The position numbers were made by a program, and so were the translations under genes. This document shows, one piece after another, positions 50,505 through 58,906 of a DNA stretch of 64,000 bases. Position 1 is the stretch's first letter, and every line of letters starts with the position of its first letter. The notes beneath the pieces are model-generated. The model was not told the DNA's origin. It worked only from the letters and a program-made list of their open reading frames with translations, and ran no database searches. This stretch comes from Luteibacter sp. OK325. Lineage in GTDB: Bacteria > Pseudomonadota > Gammaproteobacteria > Xanthomonadales > Rhodanobacteraceae. The DNA lies in NCBI RefSeq assembly GCF_003050935.1, contig NZ_QAOX01000007.1:186001-250000 (forward strand). The letters run 5' to 3'.

Positions 50505-51416
50505 TTACGTCTCCCAGGGCGCGCCGGATTCCCAGCGCTGGGCGAGAATATCGATGAAGGCCCGCGTTCGCGGCGCCAGGTGCTGCCTGCTCGGGTAGAC
50601 CAGCCGAATGGGATCGGGCGGTGGTCGATGCACACGCAAAACTTCGACAAGCGTTCCCGCGCGCAACTCGTCGGCGAGAATATAGTTCGGCAGGAAAGTC
50701 AGGCCGAATCCTGCCAGGGCCATTTCGCGCATCACCTCGTAACTGTCGATGTCCAGGCGCGCTGGCCCTTCATAGGCATGCGGCACGTCGTCCGTGTAGA
50801 GGCGCCAGGGCCGCGGTTGTTCACCGACGGCGTACATGATCGTGTCGTGGCCGGCCAGGTCGCGTGGCGTTTGTGGGATGCCGCGCCTGGCCAGGTAATC
50901 CGGCGACGCGCATACGACGAACTGCCGCCACGCCACGGTACGCGTCAGCATCTGCGAATCTTCCTTGGGTGCGCCGATGCGTATCGCCAGGTCGAAACCA
51001 TCCTCGACCAGGTCGACGAAGCGGTCGGTGAACCAGAGTTCCGCGCGAAGTGCAGGCCACTCGTTGAGATACGCATTGAGCACGGGCAGCACGTGACGCT
51101 GCCCGAACGTCGGTGGCATCAGGAACTTGAGCGTACCGGTCGGCTGGTTACGACGCAGTGCCATGGTGGCGTCGACGTCTTCCAGCTCGTCCAGGATTTG
51201 ACACCAGCGCGCATAGACGACGGCACCTTCGTCGGTCAGGCTCAGCTTGCGCGTGGTGCGGTTAAGCAGGCGCAGACCCAGTTGGGTTTCCAGGCGCACG
51301 ATGCTCTTGCCGACGGCAGAGCGGGTCAGTTCGAGTGAATTCGTGGCGGCGGTGATGCTTCCCGCTTTCACCACGGCGACGAAGGCCGCGATATCGCCGA
51401 ATCGATGAGGTTTCAC
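50505..51416 (-). CDS. LysR-family transcriptional regulator
   Basis: The 303-residue protein has the standard N-terminal HTH (FGDIAAFVAVVKAGSITAAT) and continues LELTRSAVGKSIVRLETQLG. Its effector domain carries GFDLAIRIGAP, of the common CrgA-like class. It lies 112 bp upstream of the lipoprotein gene, on the same strand. Control of the efflux operon is likely but not shown by an evident operator. Confidence 0.88.
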   Translation of the reverse strand: MKPHRFGDIAAFVAVVKAGSITAATNSLELTRSAVGKSIVRLETQLGLRLLNRTTRKLSLTDEGAVVYARWCQILDELEDVDATMALRRNQPTGTLKFLMPPTFGQRHVLPVLNAYLNEWPALRAELWFTDRFVDLVEDGFDLAIRIGAPKEDSQMLTRTVAWRQFVVCASPDYLARRGIPQTPRDLAGHDTIMYAVGEQPRPWRLYTDDVPHAYEGPARLDIDSYEVMREMALAGFGLTFLPNYILADELRAGTLVEVLRVHRPPPDPIRLVYPSRQHLAPRTRAFIDILAQRWESGAPWET

Positions 51417-51509
51417 GAAGTCGCCTTGCGCTATACCAAGGCGATGTTATCAGGCTTCACGTGCGCCAAGAGCCGGATAGGGCTCCTGGCGCGACGTGTC
51501 GGAACGCTG

Positions 51510-52310
51510 TTACGCCTTCAGATAACGTGGAGCAGGCGTACCCGTCTGCGTGGCGGCGAACAGGGAGGCGCGGGCCGTGTCGTAGGTGGTCCACAGGCCT
51601 TCGTCGGCAACCGACGGCCAGGTGACGGTCTCGCCGTTGTCCAGGCCGGTGAGCGAAGCGTCCACCATGTCTTCGGCGCTCATGATGGACTCCTGGCGCA
51701 GCGCGGACAGCGGGATGCCGGAAACCTCTTCCGACCAGATCTCGGTGGCCGTGGAGGCGGGAAGGACCAGCTGTACCTTGACGCCGGTGTCGGCGAGCTC
51801 GGCCTGCAGGCCGCGGGTGAAGGCGAGGACATACGCCTTCGTGCCGCTGTAGACGGCGCTGATCGGCAGGGAATGCACCGCGAGCACCGAGGCTACGTTA
51901 ATGATGGTGCCTTCGTTGCGCGCCACGAGCTCCGGCAACACTGCCTGCGTCAGGCGGGTGAGGGCGGTGACGTTCAGGGCCACCTGCGAATGCGCGTCGG
52001 CGACCGAAGTGTCCTTCAACGACCGGAGCCGTGCGAGGCCCGCGTTATTGACCAGCATATGTACGCTGCTGTCGCTGGCGAGGATGGCTTCCACCCTGGC
52101 GACGTCGGCATCTTTCTCGAGGTCGGCCGCCACCACGCGCACATCGACGCCATGGGCTTTGGTGAGCTGTTCGGCAAGCGTGGCGAGGCGATCCGCGCGA
52201 CGCGCCACGAGGACCAGATCGTAGCCGCGAGCGGCCAGGCGCTGGGCGTAGACCGCGCCGATGCCGGAGGAAGCACCCGTGACGACGGCGGTTTTCCTGG
52301 AAGAGGACAT
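51510..52310 (-). CDS. SDR family oxidoreductase
   Basis: The 266-residue short-chain dehydrogenase has TGASSGIGAVYAQRLA, the NNAG motif, a catalytic serine (INVASVLAV) and YSGTK. The C-terminus is of the DltE/YqjQ-like class. It is divergent from a MarR regulator with two perfect operators between them, so it should be induced by the MarR ligand. Its substrate is unknown. Confidence 0.87.
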   Translation of the reverse strand: MSSSRKTAVVTGASSGIGAVYAQRLAARGYDLVLVARRADRLATLAEQLTKAHGVDVRVVAADLEKDADVARVEAILASDSSVHMLVNNAGLARLRSLKDTSVADAHSQVALNVTALTRLTQAVLPELVARNEGTIINVASVLAVHSLPISAVYSGTKAYVLAFTRGLQAELADTGVKVQLVLPASTATEIWSEEVSGIPLSALRQESIMSAEDMVDASLTGLDNGETVTWPSVADEGLWTTYDTARASLFAATQTGTPAPRYLKA

Positions 52311-52333
52311 GGTTCGATACTCCGTGCTTTAGG

Positions 52334-52412
52334 TTGAGGGCTCAAGTAATAAGTTGAGGGCTCAACTGTATAGTGATAAGCTCACGCCTTGTCAATGGTT
52401 CAGTGCTCAACC
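52334..52412. promoter_or_regulatory. Two or three MarR operators
   Basis: TTGAGGGCTCAA occurs twice (52334-52345, 52354-52365) exactly 20 bp apart. Each has 5-bp arms and a 2-bp centre. A weaker third copy GGTTCAGTGCTCAACC is at 52397-52412. They lie between the divergent SDR and MarR starts. Confidence 0.75.
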
Positions 52413-52423
52413 ATCCTTACGCC

Positions 52424-52963
52424 ATGGCGAAAACCTCCAAAAAAGCGAGTGCGCAAGCAAACATGGCCGACAAGGCGGCGGCGGACGCGAGCGCCTTCCT
52501 GGCCATGGCCTGCACGAACACGGCTTTGCGGCGGGCCGCGCGACGCCTGGGCAACCTTTACGACGACGCGCTGGCTCCGGTCGGCCTGAAGGCGACCCAG
52601 ATCGGCCTGCTCGCGGACATCGAACGCCTGTCCGCCGCGGACGGCGGGCGGTCGCCCACGTTGCAGGATCTGGCGACGAAACTCGTGCTGCAGATTTCCG
52701 CAGTGACGCACGCGTTGAGGCCGCTGGTCAGGGACGGACTGATCGTACTGTCGCCAGATAAGGAGGACAGGCGTGCGAAGCGCGCCGCCCTGACTCCCGA
52801 AGGCGCGGCTCTGCTGCATCGGGCGCTCCATCTCTGGGCCGCGGCGAATCGCCAGGTTGAAGACGTGCTGGGCAGCGAATCCGCGACTGCGCTGCGGACG
52901 CTCGCCGACTATGTGTCGTCCGACGAATTTCTCGTTGCCTATGGCACTCCGAATTCGTCCTGA
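52424..52963 (+). CDS. MarR-family transcriptional regulator
   Basis: From the ATG at 52424 the protein has 179 residues, with a Lys/Ala-rich N-terminal extension of about 25. The winged-helix core has LQDLATKLVLQISAVTHALR and the beta-wing DGLIVLSPDKEDRRAKRAAL, both typical of MarR. It should repress itself and the divergent SDR gene through the operators at 52334-52365. The frame extends upstream to 52373 across the third weak operator; the longer form is less likely. Confidence 0.88.
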   Translation: MAKTSKKASAQANMADKAAADASAFLAMACTNTALRRAARRLGNLYDDALAPVGLKATQIGLLADIERLSAADGGRSPTLQDLATKLVLQISAVTHALRPLVRDGLIVLSPDKEDRRAKRAALTPEGAALLHRALHLWAAANRQVEDVLGSESATALRTLADYVSSDEFLVAYGTPNSS

Positions 52964-53074
52964 TGGCGGCGTTGTAAATATGCTGTAAAATAAGCATGAG
53001 AATCTTCTGGGGTAGCGAAGACGCGCATGATTTCGTGCGATTTTCCGCATTAAAAAACTAATTTCGCAACGTTC

Positions 53075-53102
53075 GCCCGGTCATCGTTGACTGGGCTTTT
53101 TT
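53075..53102 (+). terminator. Intrinsic terminator in the gap before the TonB receptor
   Basis: GCCCGGTCA and TGACTGGGC (53075-53083, 53088-53096) form a 9-bp stem with one T-G wobble and a 4-base loop, followed by six T. It lies 112 bp after the MarR gene and 150 bp before the TonB-receptor start. Confidence 0.75.
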
Positions 53103-53252
53103 ATGCCTAGGGAAAGCGTGTGAACTTGCGTGTTCCAGCAAGTACTACGCAGCAATGACAGCAGAAATCGCACGAGCCTTCGACTATCGAAAGATAGTGT
53201 CGAGCGGGGAAGTGTGGACAACGATTCAACCCTTGTAACTCAGGAAACTCCA

Positions 53253-55667
53253 GTGAAAAGAAACCATCTCTCCATGGCGATCGCCGTCGTCTTTTCGATG
53301 ACCGCAGCTTCGGTCTGGGCACAGGATGCAACGGGCCAGTCCGAGAATTCGGCCACCGCGCCGACCGCTCAGCGCAGCGCGTCGAGCACCTCGAACACGA
53401 CGACTTCCAACGACACCCGTCGCGTGCAGCAGATGAGCGGCGTACAGGTCCAGGCGGAGAGCCTCAACCTGGGCGCCGGCCTCATGTCGGTGCAGACGGC
53501 CGCCAAGGCGGTTTCCACGATCACCCGCGAGGCCATCGTCAAGGCGTCGCCAGGCGCAAACTTCACCCAGATGATCAGTACGATCCCGGGCGTGAATGCC
53601 GCGACGGACGATGTCACCGGCCTGGCCAACGGCCACTACTCGATCCGCGGCTTCGACTCGTCGGACATCGGCATGACGCTCAACGGCGCGCCGATCACCG
53701 ATTCGGGCAGCTATTCCGTTTACGCGACCGAATACGGCGATAGCGAGAACATGGGCGATATCACGGTGCTGCAGGGCATTCCGGACATCGACATGCCCGA
53801 TTCCGGCGCCAGCGGCGGTCACATCGGCTGGGCGACGATCGATCCTTCGCACAAGGCTGGCGTGGACTTTACCCAGAGCCTGGGCAGCAACGATTACCGC
53901 CGCACTTTCATCCGCCTCAACACGGGCGACACCGGTCCGGTGCGTTCGTGGATCTCGTACTCGCGCAATACCGCCGACAAGTGGCGCGGCCCGGGCGACA
54001 TGGAAGTGACGAAGGTTGACGGCAAGTCCGTCTGGACGATCGACGACAACAATTCGATCAGCGCTTCGCTGCAGTACAACCGCGAAAACAACATCAACTA
54101 CCGTTCGCTGACCAAGGCGCAGGTGGCCCAGAACGGTTACCACTACGACTATCTCAATACCTGGATGCCGGGTAGCTCGACCGCAGCTATCAACAACAAC
54201 ACGTACTACTACGGCCTGCGTACCAATCCGTTCAAGAGCTACCTGGCCAGCCTCGATGGCGAGTTCAAGTTCAGCGACAGCCTGCGCCTCTCCGTCGTGC
54301 CTTACATCTGGTACGGCAATGGCGGCGGCGGCGCCGGCGCTACGGTGAGCGAGAGCCCGACGGGTGCGGACCGCTTCGGCTTCGCCAACCAGGACGTCAA
54401 CAATAACGGTGTCGTCTCCGCCAACGACAAGGGCGTGGTCTATTCTTACTCGGCCGCGCTGACCTATCGTCCGGGCATCATCGCCAAGTTCAACCAGGAT
54501 CTGGACCAGGACAACAGCCTCGAGTACGGCGTGTGGTATGAGCGTTCGCGGAAGAGCCAGTCGGACCTCTACGGCCTGGTGAACGGCGAGGGCACGCCGG
54601 CTTCGATCTGGGGCGACGACAGCTTCGTGACCTACCCGGGCAGCGGCCTGGGCCAGAAGGTCTACAACGAATACACCACCACCGAGATCAAGAAGGGTTT
54701 CGTCACCGACAACTGGACGCCGAATGACTTCTGGACGTTCACCGCGGGCGTGAGCTACCTGTGGACGAATCGCACGGGCTTCGCACAGGAGTACCCGGGC
54801 TCGATCGCCGGTGCCGTCACCAAGCAGCAGTTCACCACCGACGTGGACAAGAACTGGCACAAGGTGCTGCCGACCGCGGGCATCAAGTTCCAGATGGACG
54901 AGCGCAACCAGTTCTACATCGGTAGCGGCAAGACCTTCCGCGCGCCGCCGAACACGGTGCTCCTGCTCAACGCATTGGCTAGCCAGCAGGCTGCCAATGC
55001 ACCGGAAACGGCGTGGAATACGGACCTTGGCTGGCGTTTCTACGGCGACGCGCTCTCGGTCAGTGCCGACGTCTACCGCAGCAACTACAACAACAAGCAG
55101 GAAAGTGCGTTCGACGACACGACGGGCTACACGTACTACACGTCGGTCAAGCGCATGCACATGCAGGGTTTCAGTTCCGAAGCCAGCTACAAGCTGAGCA
55201 CGGACTGGACAGCGTACGCGTCGTACAGCTACACGCAGGCCAAGATCGTCGGCAGCATCGACGGCGGTGGCGACGGTATCTATCCGACCAATGGCAAGAC
55301 CATGCCCGATACGGCGCGCAACATCGGTAACGTGAGCATCGGTTATGACGACAGCGCGCATGTGTGGGCCACGTTGACCGGTCGCATCAGCAGCTCGCTG
55401 TACGGCGACTATCTCAACACCGAGCGTGTCGGCGGCTTCGCCCAGTTCGACTTCTCCGCCGGCTATCGTTTCGGCGACTGGGATGCGTTGAAGACGCCGT
55501 ATATCAAGGTCAACGTGACCAACCTGGCCGATCGCAAGGCGTTCTCGTATGTCAGCTCGGCGCAGTTCCTGGCCACCACGCAGGGTTCGCTCTATACCAG
55601 CTCGCCGACTTACGGCCTGCTGCAGCCGCGGGCGTTCATGGTGACGTTCGGGGCGTCGTTTAACTAA
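53253..55667 (+). CDS. TonB-dependent outer-membrane receptor
   Basis: The start is GTG at 53253, with AGGAAA 8 bp upstream, followed by a signal peptide (VKRNHLSMAIAVVFSMTAAS, cleaved near SVWAQ). The mature protein has a Ser/Thr-rich TonB-box region and a plug domain with SGVQVQAESLNLGAGL and YSIRGFDSSDIGMTLNGAPI. A 22-strand barrel follows, rich in Tyr/Asn/Gly, ending MVTFGASFN. Length is 804 residues. It imports an unknown chelate or oligomer with TonB energy. No siderophore gene is adjacent. A weak Fur-like ATGAGAATC near 52997 is the only sign of iron control. Confidence 0.9.
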   Translation: MKRNHLSMAIAVVFSMTAASVWAQDATGQSENSATAPTAQRSASSTSNTTTSNDTRRVQQMSGVQVQAESLNLGAGLMSVQTAAKAVSTITREAIVKASPGANFTQMISTIPGVNAATDDVTGLANGHYSIRGFDSSDIGMTLNGAPITDSGSYSVYATEYGDSENMGDITVLQGIPDIDMPDSGASGGHIGWATIDPSHKAGVDFTQSLGSNDYRRTFIRLNTGDTGPVRSWISYSRNTADKWRGPGDMEVTKVDGKSVWTIDDNNSISASLQYNRENNINYRSLTKAQVAQNGYHYDYLNTWMPGSSTAAINNNTYYYGLRTNPFKSYLASLDGEFKFSDSLRLSVVPYIWYGNGGGGAGATVSESPTGADRFGFANQDVNNNGVVSANDKGVVYSYSAALTYRPGIIAKFNQDLDQDNSLEYGVWYERSRKSQSDLYGLVNGEGTPASIWGDDSFVTYPGSGLGQKVYNEYTTTEIKKGFVTDNWTPNDFWTFTAGVSYLWTNRTGFAQEYPGSIAGAVTKQQFTTDVDKNWHKVLPTAGIKFQMDERNQFYIGSGKTFRAPPNTVLLLNALASQQAANAPETAWNTDLGWRFYGDALSVSADVYRSNYNNKQESAFDDTTGYTYYTSVKRMHMQGFSSEASYKLSTDWTAYASYSYTQAKIVGSIDGGGDGIYPTNGKTMPDTARNIGNVSIGYDDSAHVWATLTGRISSSLYGDYLNTERVGGFAQFDFSAGYRFGDWDALKTPYIKVNVTNLADRKAFSYVSSAQFLATTQGSLYTSSPTYGLLQPRAFMVTFGASFN

Positions 55668-55676
55668 ACCGGTTTG

Positions 55677-55766
55677 TGTGGGAGCCGCTTCAGCGGCGAT
55701 GGGGTTCGCGGTAACCCGGCTATCGCCGATGAATCGGCTCCCACATGATGAATCGGCTCCCACATA
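55677..55766. repeat. Chimeric REP cluster with a truncated extra arm
   Basis: A unit of one type (GTGGGAGCCGCTTCAGCGGCGA) faces a unit of the other type (CGCCGATGAATCGGCTCCCACA). The last 19 bases (TGATGAATCGGCTCCCACA) are then repeated once. Elsewhere in the window the paired arms are of one type or of a fixed doublet. Confidence 0.88.
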
Positions 55767-55784
55767 GAGCAGGGCAGGAAGGGA

Positions 55785-56534
55785 TCAGGCGGCGAAGCCG
55801 CCGTCGATCAGCAGGTTGGCACCGGTGATGTTGCCCGCTTCCGGGCCGGCGAGATAGGCGACGAAACTGGCGACCTCATCGGCGTGGCCGTAGCGACCCA
55901 CGGCGAGCAACGGCATCAGCTGTTCCGCGAACGGACCGTCCTTCGGGTTCATGTCGGTGTCGACCGGGCCCGGCTGCACATTGTTCACCGTGATGCCGCG
56001 CGGGCCGAGATCGCGTGCGAGTCCCTTGGTCAGGCCCTGCAGGGCCGACTTGCTCATGGCATAGACCGCGCCACCCTGGCCTGGCATGCGCTCCGCGTTG
56101 GTGCTGCCGATGTGGATGATGCGGCCACCGTTATTCATGGCGCGCGCGCCGAACTTGCTGGCCACCACGGCGGCACGCACATTGATCGCGAGCGTGCTGT
56201 CCAGGTCTTCTATCGGGTAATCCTCGATGGGAGAGAACTTCGCGATACCCGCATTGTTGACGAGGATATCGAGGCCGCCGAAGGCCTCTTTCGTTTTCGC
56301 GACCGCCGCTTCGATGGCAGTGTCGCTGGCACTGTCTGCCTGGAAGGCGATGGCACGACCGCCCTTGGCGGCGATCTCGGCGACGACGGCCTCGGCAGCG
56401 GCGGCGCCGTTGACGTAGGTGAGCACAACGTTGGCGCCGCCGGCGGCGAGGCGACGGGCGATGGCAGCGCCGATGCCGCGCGAGCCACCGAGGATGAGGG
56501 CGCTCTTGCCCTGGATGGAATTGAGGTCGTTCAT
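55785..56534 (-). CDS. SDR family oxidoreductase (FabG-like)
   Basis: The 249-residue classical SDR has LILGGSRGIGAAIARRLA, NNAG, the catalytic segment GGRIIHIGSTNAE with YAMSK, and ITVNNVQPGPVDTDMNP. It resembles the SDR at 63260 closely in the last motif, so the two are paralogues. It is divergent from the LysR gene at 56649 across 114 bp. A 3-oxoacyl or aldehyde reductase role is family-level only. Confidence 0.87.
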   Translation of the reverse strand: MNDLNSIQGKSALILGGSRGIGAAIARRLAAGGANVVLTYVNGAAAAEAVVAEIAAKGGRAIAFQADSASDTAIEAAVAKTKEAFGGLDILVNNAGIAKFSPIEDYPIEDLDSTLAINVRAAVVASKFGARAMNNGGRIIHIGSTNAERMPGQGGAVYAMSKSALQGLTKGLARDLGPRGITVNNVQPGPVDTDMNPKDGPFAEQLMPLLAVGRYGHADEVASFVAYLAGPEAGNITGANLLIDGGFAA

Positions 56535-56648
56535 GGCATGACTCCGAAGTGAGATGAGGTGGACACCAACATCAATAGCGGCGAAAGGGATGCAACGGTA
56601 GGCGCGATTTCACCCATGCAGTCGATACCATCGGTTTAGAATCGTTCC

Positions 56649-57587
56649 ATGGACACCCTCAACGGTATTGTCTGCTTCATCCGCAGCGCCGAATCCGGCA
56701 GTTTCGCCGCGGCGGGGCGCGCATTGGGCCTGACCCCGGCCGCGGTGGGAAAGAACGTCGCCCGGCTGGAGGCCTCGCTCGGCGTCCGGCTGTTTCAGCG
56801 CAGCACGCGCCGGCTGTCGCTCACGGAGGCGGGCGAGGCGTTTCGGCTGGAGGTGGTGGACAGCCTGGACAGCCTGCAAACGGCCATGTCCAACGCCACC
56901 GTGGCGCACGCGAGCCCGGTGGGTCGCCTGCGCGTCAGCATGGGCAATGCGTTTGGCCGCGACTGGATCGTGCCGATGCTGGGCGCCTTTCTTCGCGCGA
57001 ACCCTCGAGTGCAGCCGGACTGGCATTTCGACAATCGCGCGGTCGACCTGATCGGCGAGGGCTTCGATGTAGCCATTGGCGGGGGCTTCGAGTTGCAGCC
57101 GGGTCTCGTGGCGCGGCGCCTGGCGCCTGCGCATCGTGTCCTGGTCGCCTCGCCCGCCTACCTTGCAGCGCGAGGGGCCCCGGGTACGCCGGCGGAGCTC
57201 GCCGGGCGGGGAGGCATTCTGCTCCGGTCGCCGCAGACCGGGCGTATTCGCAACTGGACGCTTACCGATGGCGCGGGTGGCAAGGCCTCGATCGACCTCG
57301 ACACACGCATCCTGTTCGACGATCCCGACGCGGCCAATCACGCCGCGATGCAGGGACTGGGCATCGCCCTGGTGTCCGTGCCGCATGCGCTGTTGTACAT
57401 CGAGCGCGGCGTGTTACGGCGCGTGCTGCCGGACTGGTGGGTGGATGGTGGCGACATTTCGATCTATTACGCGGCGCAGAAATTGCTGCCGCGGAAGACA
57501 CGCGTGTTTGTCGAGCATGTGATGGCGTCATTCGAGCGGGATGCGCTGGCTGCGCGGTTTTCGGCGGAGCATCCCGCGGTGCGGTGA
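56649..57587 (+). CDS. LysR-family transcriptional regulator
   Basis: The 312-residue protein has the HTH (RSAESGSFAAAGRALGLTPA and VGKNVARLEASLGVRLFQRS) and a substrate-binding-type effector domain with GFDVAIGGGFELQP. It is divergent from the SDR at 55785 and is the likely regulator of it. No strong inverted repeat is evident in the gap. Confidence 0.88.
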   Translation: MDTLNGIVCFIRSAESGSFAAAGRALGLTPAAVGKNVARLEASLGVRLFQRSTRRLSLTEAGEAFRLEVVDSLDSLQTAMSNATVAHASPVGRLRVSMGNAFGRDWIVPMLGAFLRANPRVQPDWHFDNRAVDLIGEGFDVAIGGGFELQPGLVARRLAPAHRVLVASPAYLAARGAPGTPAELAGRGGILLRSPQTGRIRNWTLTDGAGGKASIDLDTRILFDDPDAANHAAMQGLGIALVSVPHALLYIERGVLRRVLPDWWVDGGDISIYYAAQKLLPRKTRVFVEHVMASFERDALAARFSAEHPAVR

Positions 57588-57595
57588 GCGCATTC

Positions 57596-57665
57596 TGTGG
57601 GAGCCGCTTCAGCGGCGATGGGGGTCACGGCAACCCGGCCATCGCCGCTGAAGCGGCTCCCACAC
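57596..57665. repeat. REP inverted pair (CTTCAGCGGCGA type)
   Basis: GTGGGAGCCGCTTCAGCGGCGA and its inverse face each other across a 26-base spacer. The pair lies between the convergent ends of the LysR gene and rnd. Confidence 0.92.
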
Positions 57666-57676
57666 AACACACCGAC

Positions 57677-58795
57677 TCAGCCCGGTAGGAGGCCGGCGAG
57701 ACGCTCATGAAGAACGCCGCGGCGCCAGCCTTCGAGGGCTTCGGGCCATGCGCCTGTCATCACGTATTCCTCCATCGACCGGCGCGAGCAGAGCAGGCCG
57801 GGCGGGAGGTCGAGCTGGGTGGCGAGCAGGTCGATGACGCTGCGCATTTCGTTGATGGCACGCTTGGCGTCGCCGACGGGGTGACCGACGACCGGTGCGG
57901 TGGATTCGATCTCCGCGGCTTCCAGTGGCTGCTGGAGCAGGTCGAACAGATCCTTACGCTGCGGCGCGCGCAGTGAACGGGTGCCACGCACACGCTCATC
58001 GAGATGGGCGGCATCGCGCGGCAAGCTGCTGGTGAGGTCCAGTGCCTGGGCGTCTTCGAGCAACCATGAGCGCGGCTTGTCGAGTTCGCGTGCGGTGGTC
58101 TCGCGCCAGCGCAGCACACGGCGGAGCAGGGCCTGCTTCTCCGGCGTCCATTCCGCGGCGGCCTTGAAGCTGCGCTGGGGTTGCGGGTCGCCTTCGCGCT
58201 CACTGGCCCGGCGTTTCATCCGGGCACAGTCTTCCGCGTGCCAGGCGGCACGGTCGCGCTCGACGAGGCGCTCGCTCAGGATGGCGTGCACGGGATGCAG
58301 ATGGACGACATCGAGCGTGGCGTAAAGCTTCTGCGATTCGGTCAGCGGGCGTTGCAGCCAGTCGCTGCGCGTCTCGCCCTTGTCCAGTTCGGCACCGACC
58401 AGTTCGGCCACCAGTGCGCGGTAGCTGATGCCCAGGCCCATGCCGACGAAGGCTGCGGCGATCTGCGTGTCGAACAACGTGTGCGGACCCTCGGGCAGGA
58501 ACGGCGACATGGCTTCGAGATCTTCGCCGGCGCTATGCATCACCGTGACCACGGGGTTGTCGGCGAACGTCGGGCGCAGCACGTCGCCGAGCGGAAACGC
58601 CACTGGGTCGATCAGGGCGTAGCGGCCGTCGTGAGCCAGCTGGAGCAGGGCCAGCTGCGGGTAAAACGTGTTGCGTCGCATGAACTCGGTGTCGAGGCCG
58701 ACAACCGCTGTCGGGCCTACAGGCGCCAGCCAGGTGCTCAACTCGTCGTGGTTGTCGATCCACGGTGCGGCGGGAGCGAGGTCGCTCGATGTCAT
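57677..58795 (-). CDS. rnd: Ribonuclease D
   Basis: The ATG at 58795 has the ribosome site AAGGAAGCAGGA and gives 372 residues, the usual length. The DEDDy exonuclease motifs are present: VGLDTEFMRRNTF (D-x-E), VMHSAGEDLEAM and YATLDVVHL. A C-terminal HRDC region follows (about 215-290). It trims 3' ends of tRNA and other stable RNA. The frame extends to 59014 upstream, but nothing supports that start. It is divergent from the TPR/FGE gene, 111 bp away. Confidence 0.93.
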   Translation of the reverse strand: MTSSDLAPAAPWIDNHDELSTWLAPVGPTAVVGLDTEFMRRNTFYPQLALLQLAHDGRYALIDPVAFPLGDVLRPTFADNPVVTVMHSAGEDLEAMSPFLPEGPHTLFDTQIAAAFVGMGLGISYRALVAELVGAELDKGETRSDWLQRPLTESQKLYATLDVVHLHPVHAILSERLVERDRAAWHAEDCARMKRRASEREGDPQPQRSFKAAAEWTPEKQALLRRVLRWRETTARELDKPRSWLLEDAQALDLTSSLPRDAAHLDERVRGTRSLRAPQRKDLFDLLQQPLEAAEIESTAPVVGHPVGDAKRAINEMRSVIDLLATQLDLPPGLLCSRRSMEEYVMTGAWPEALEGWRRGVLHERLAGLLPG

Positions 58796-58906
58796 TCCTG
58801 CTTCCTTGTGCATACATGGAACGCGCGCGACGTTCGTGTTGCCCTGCCGCACGCGATTCTCTAAGGTGGCAGCGCACGATAGCAGGCCCGCACGGAACAG
58901 CCCACC

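Noticed and set aside
52990-53010. Fur box ahead of the TonB receptor
   Set aside because: Only ATGAGAATC matches. Over 19 bp about half the positions agree with the consensus, too few to call a site.
53226-55763. A continuous minus-strand frame of 845 codons opposite the TonB receptor gene
   Set aside because: It is a by-product of GC-rich codon use. Its translation is Arg/Val/Ala-rich without domains, it runs into a REP, and the plus strand encodes an obvious TonB receptor.
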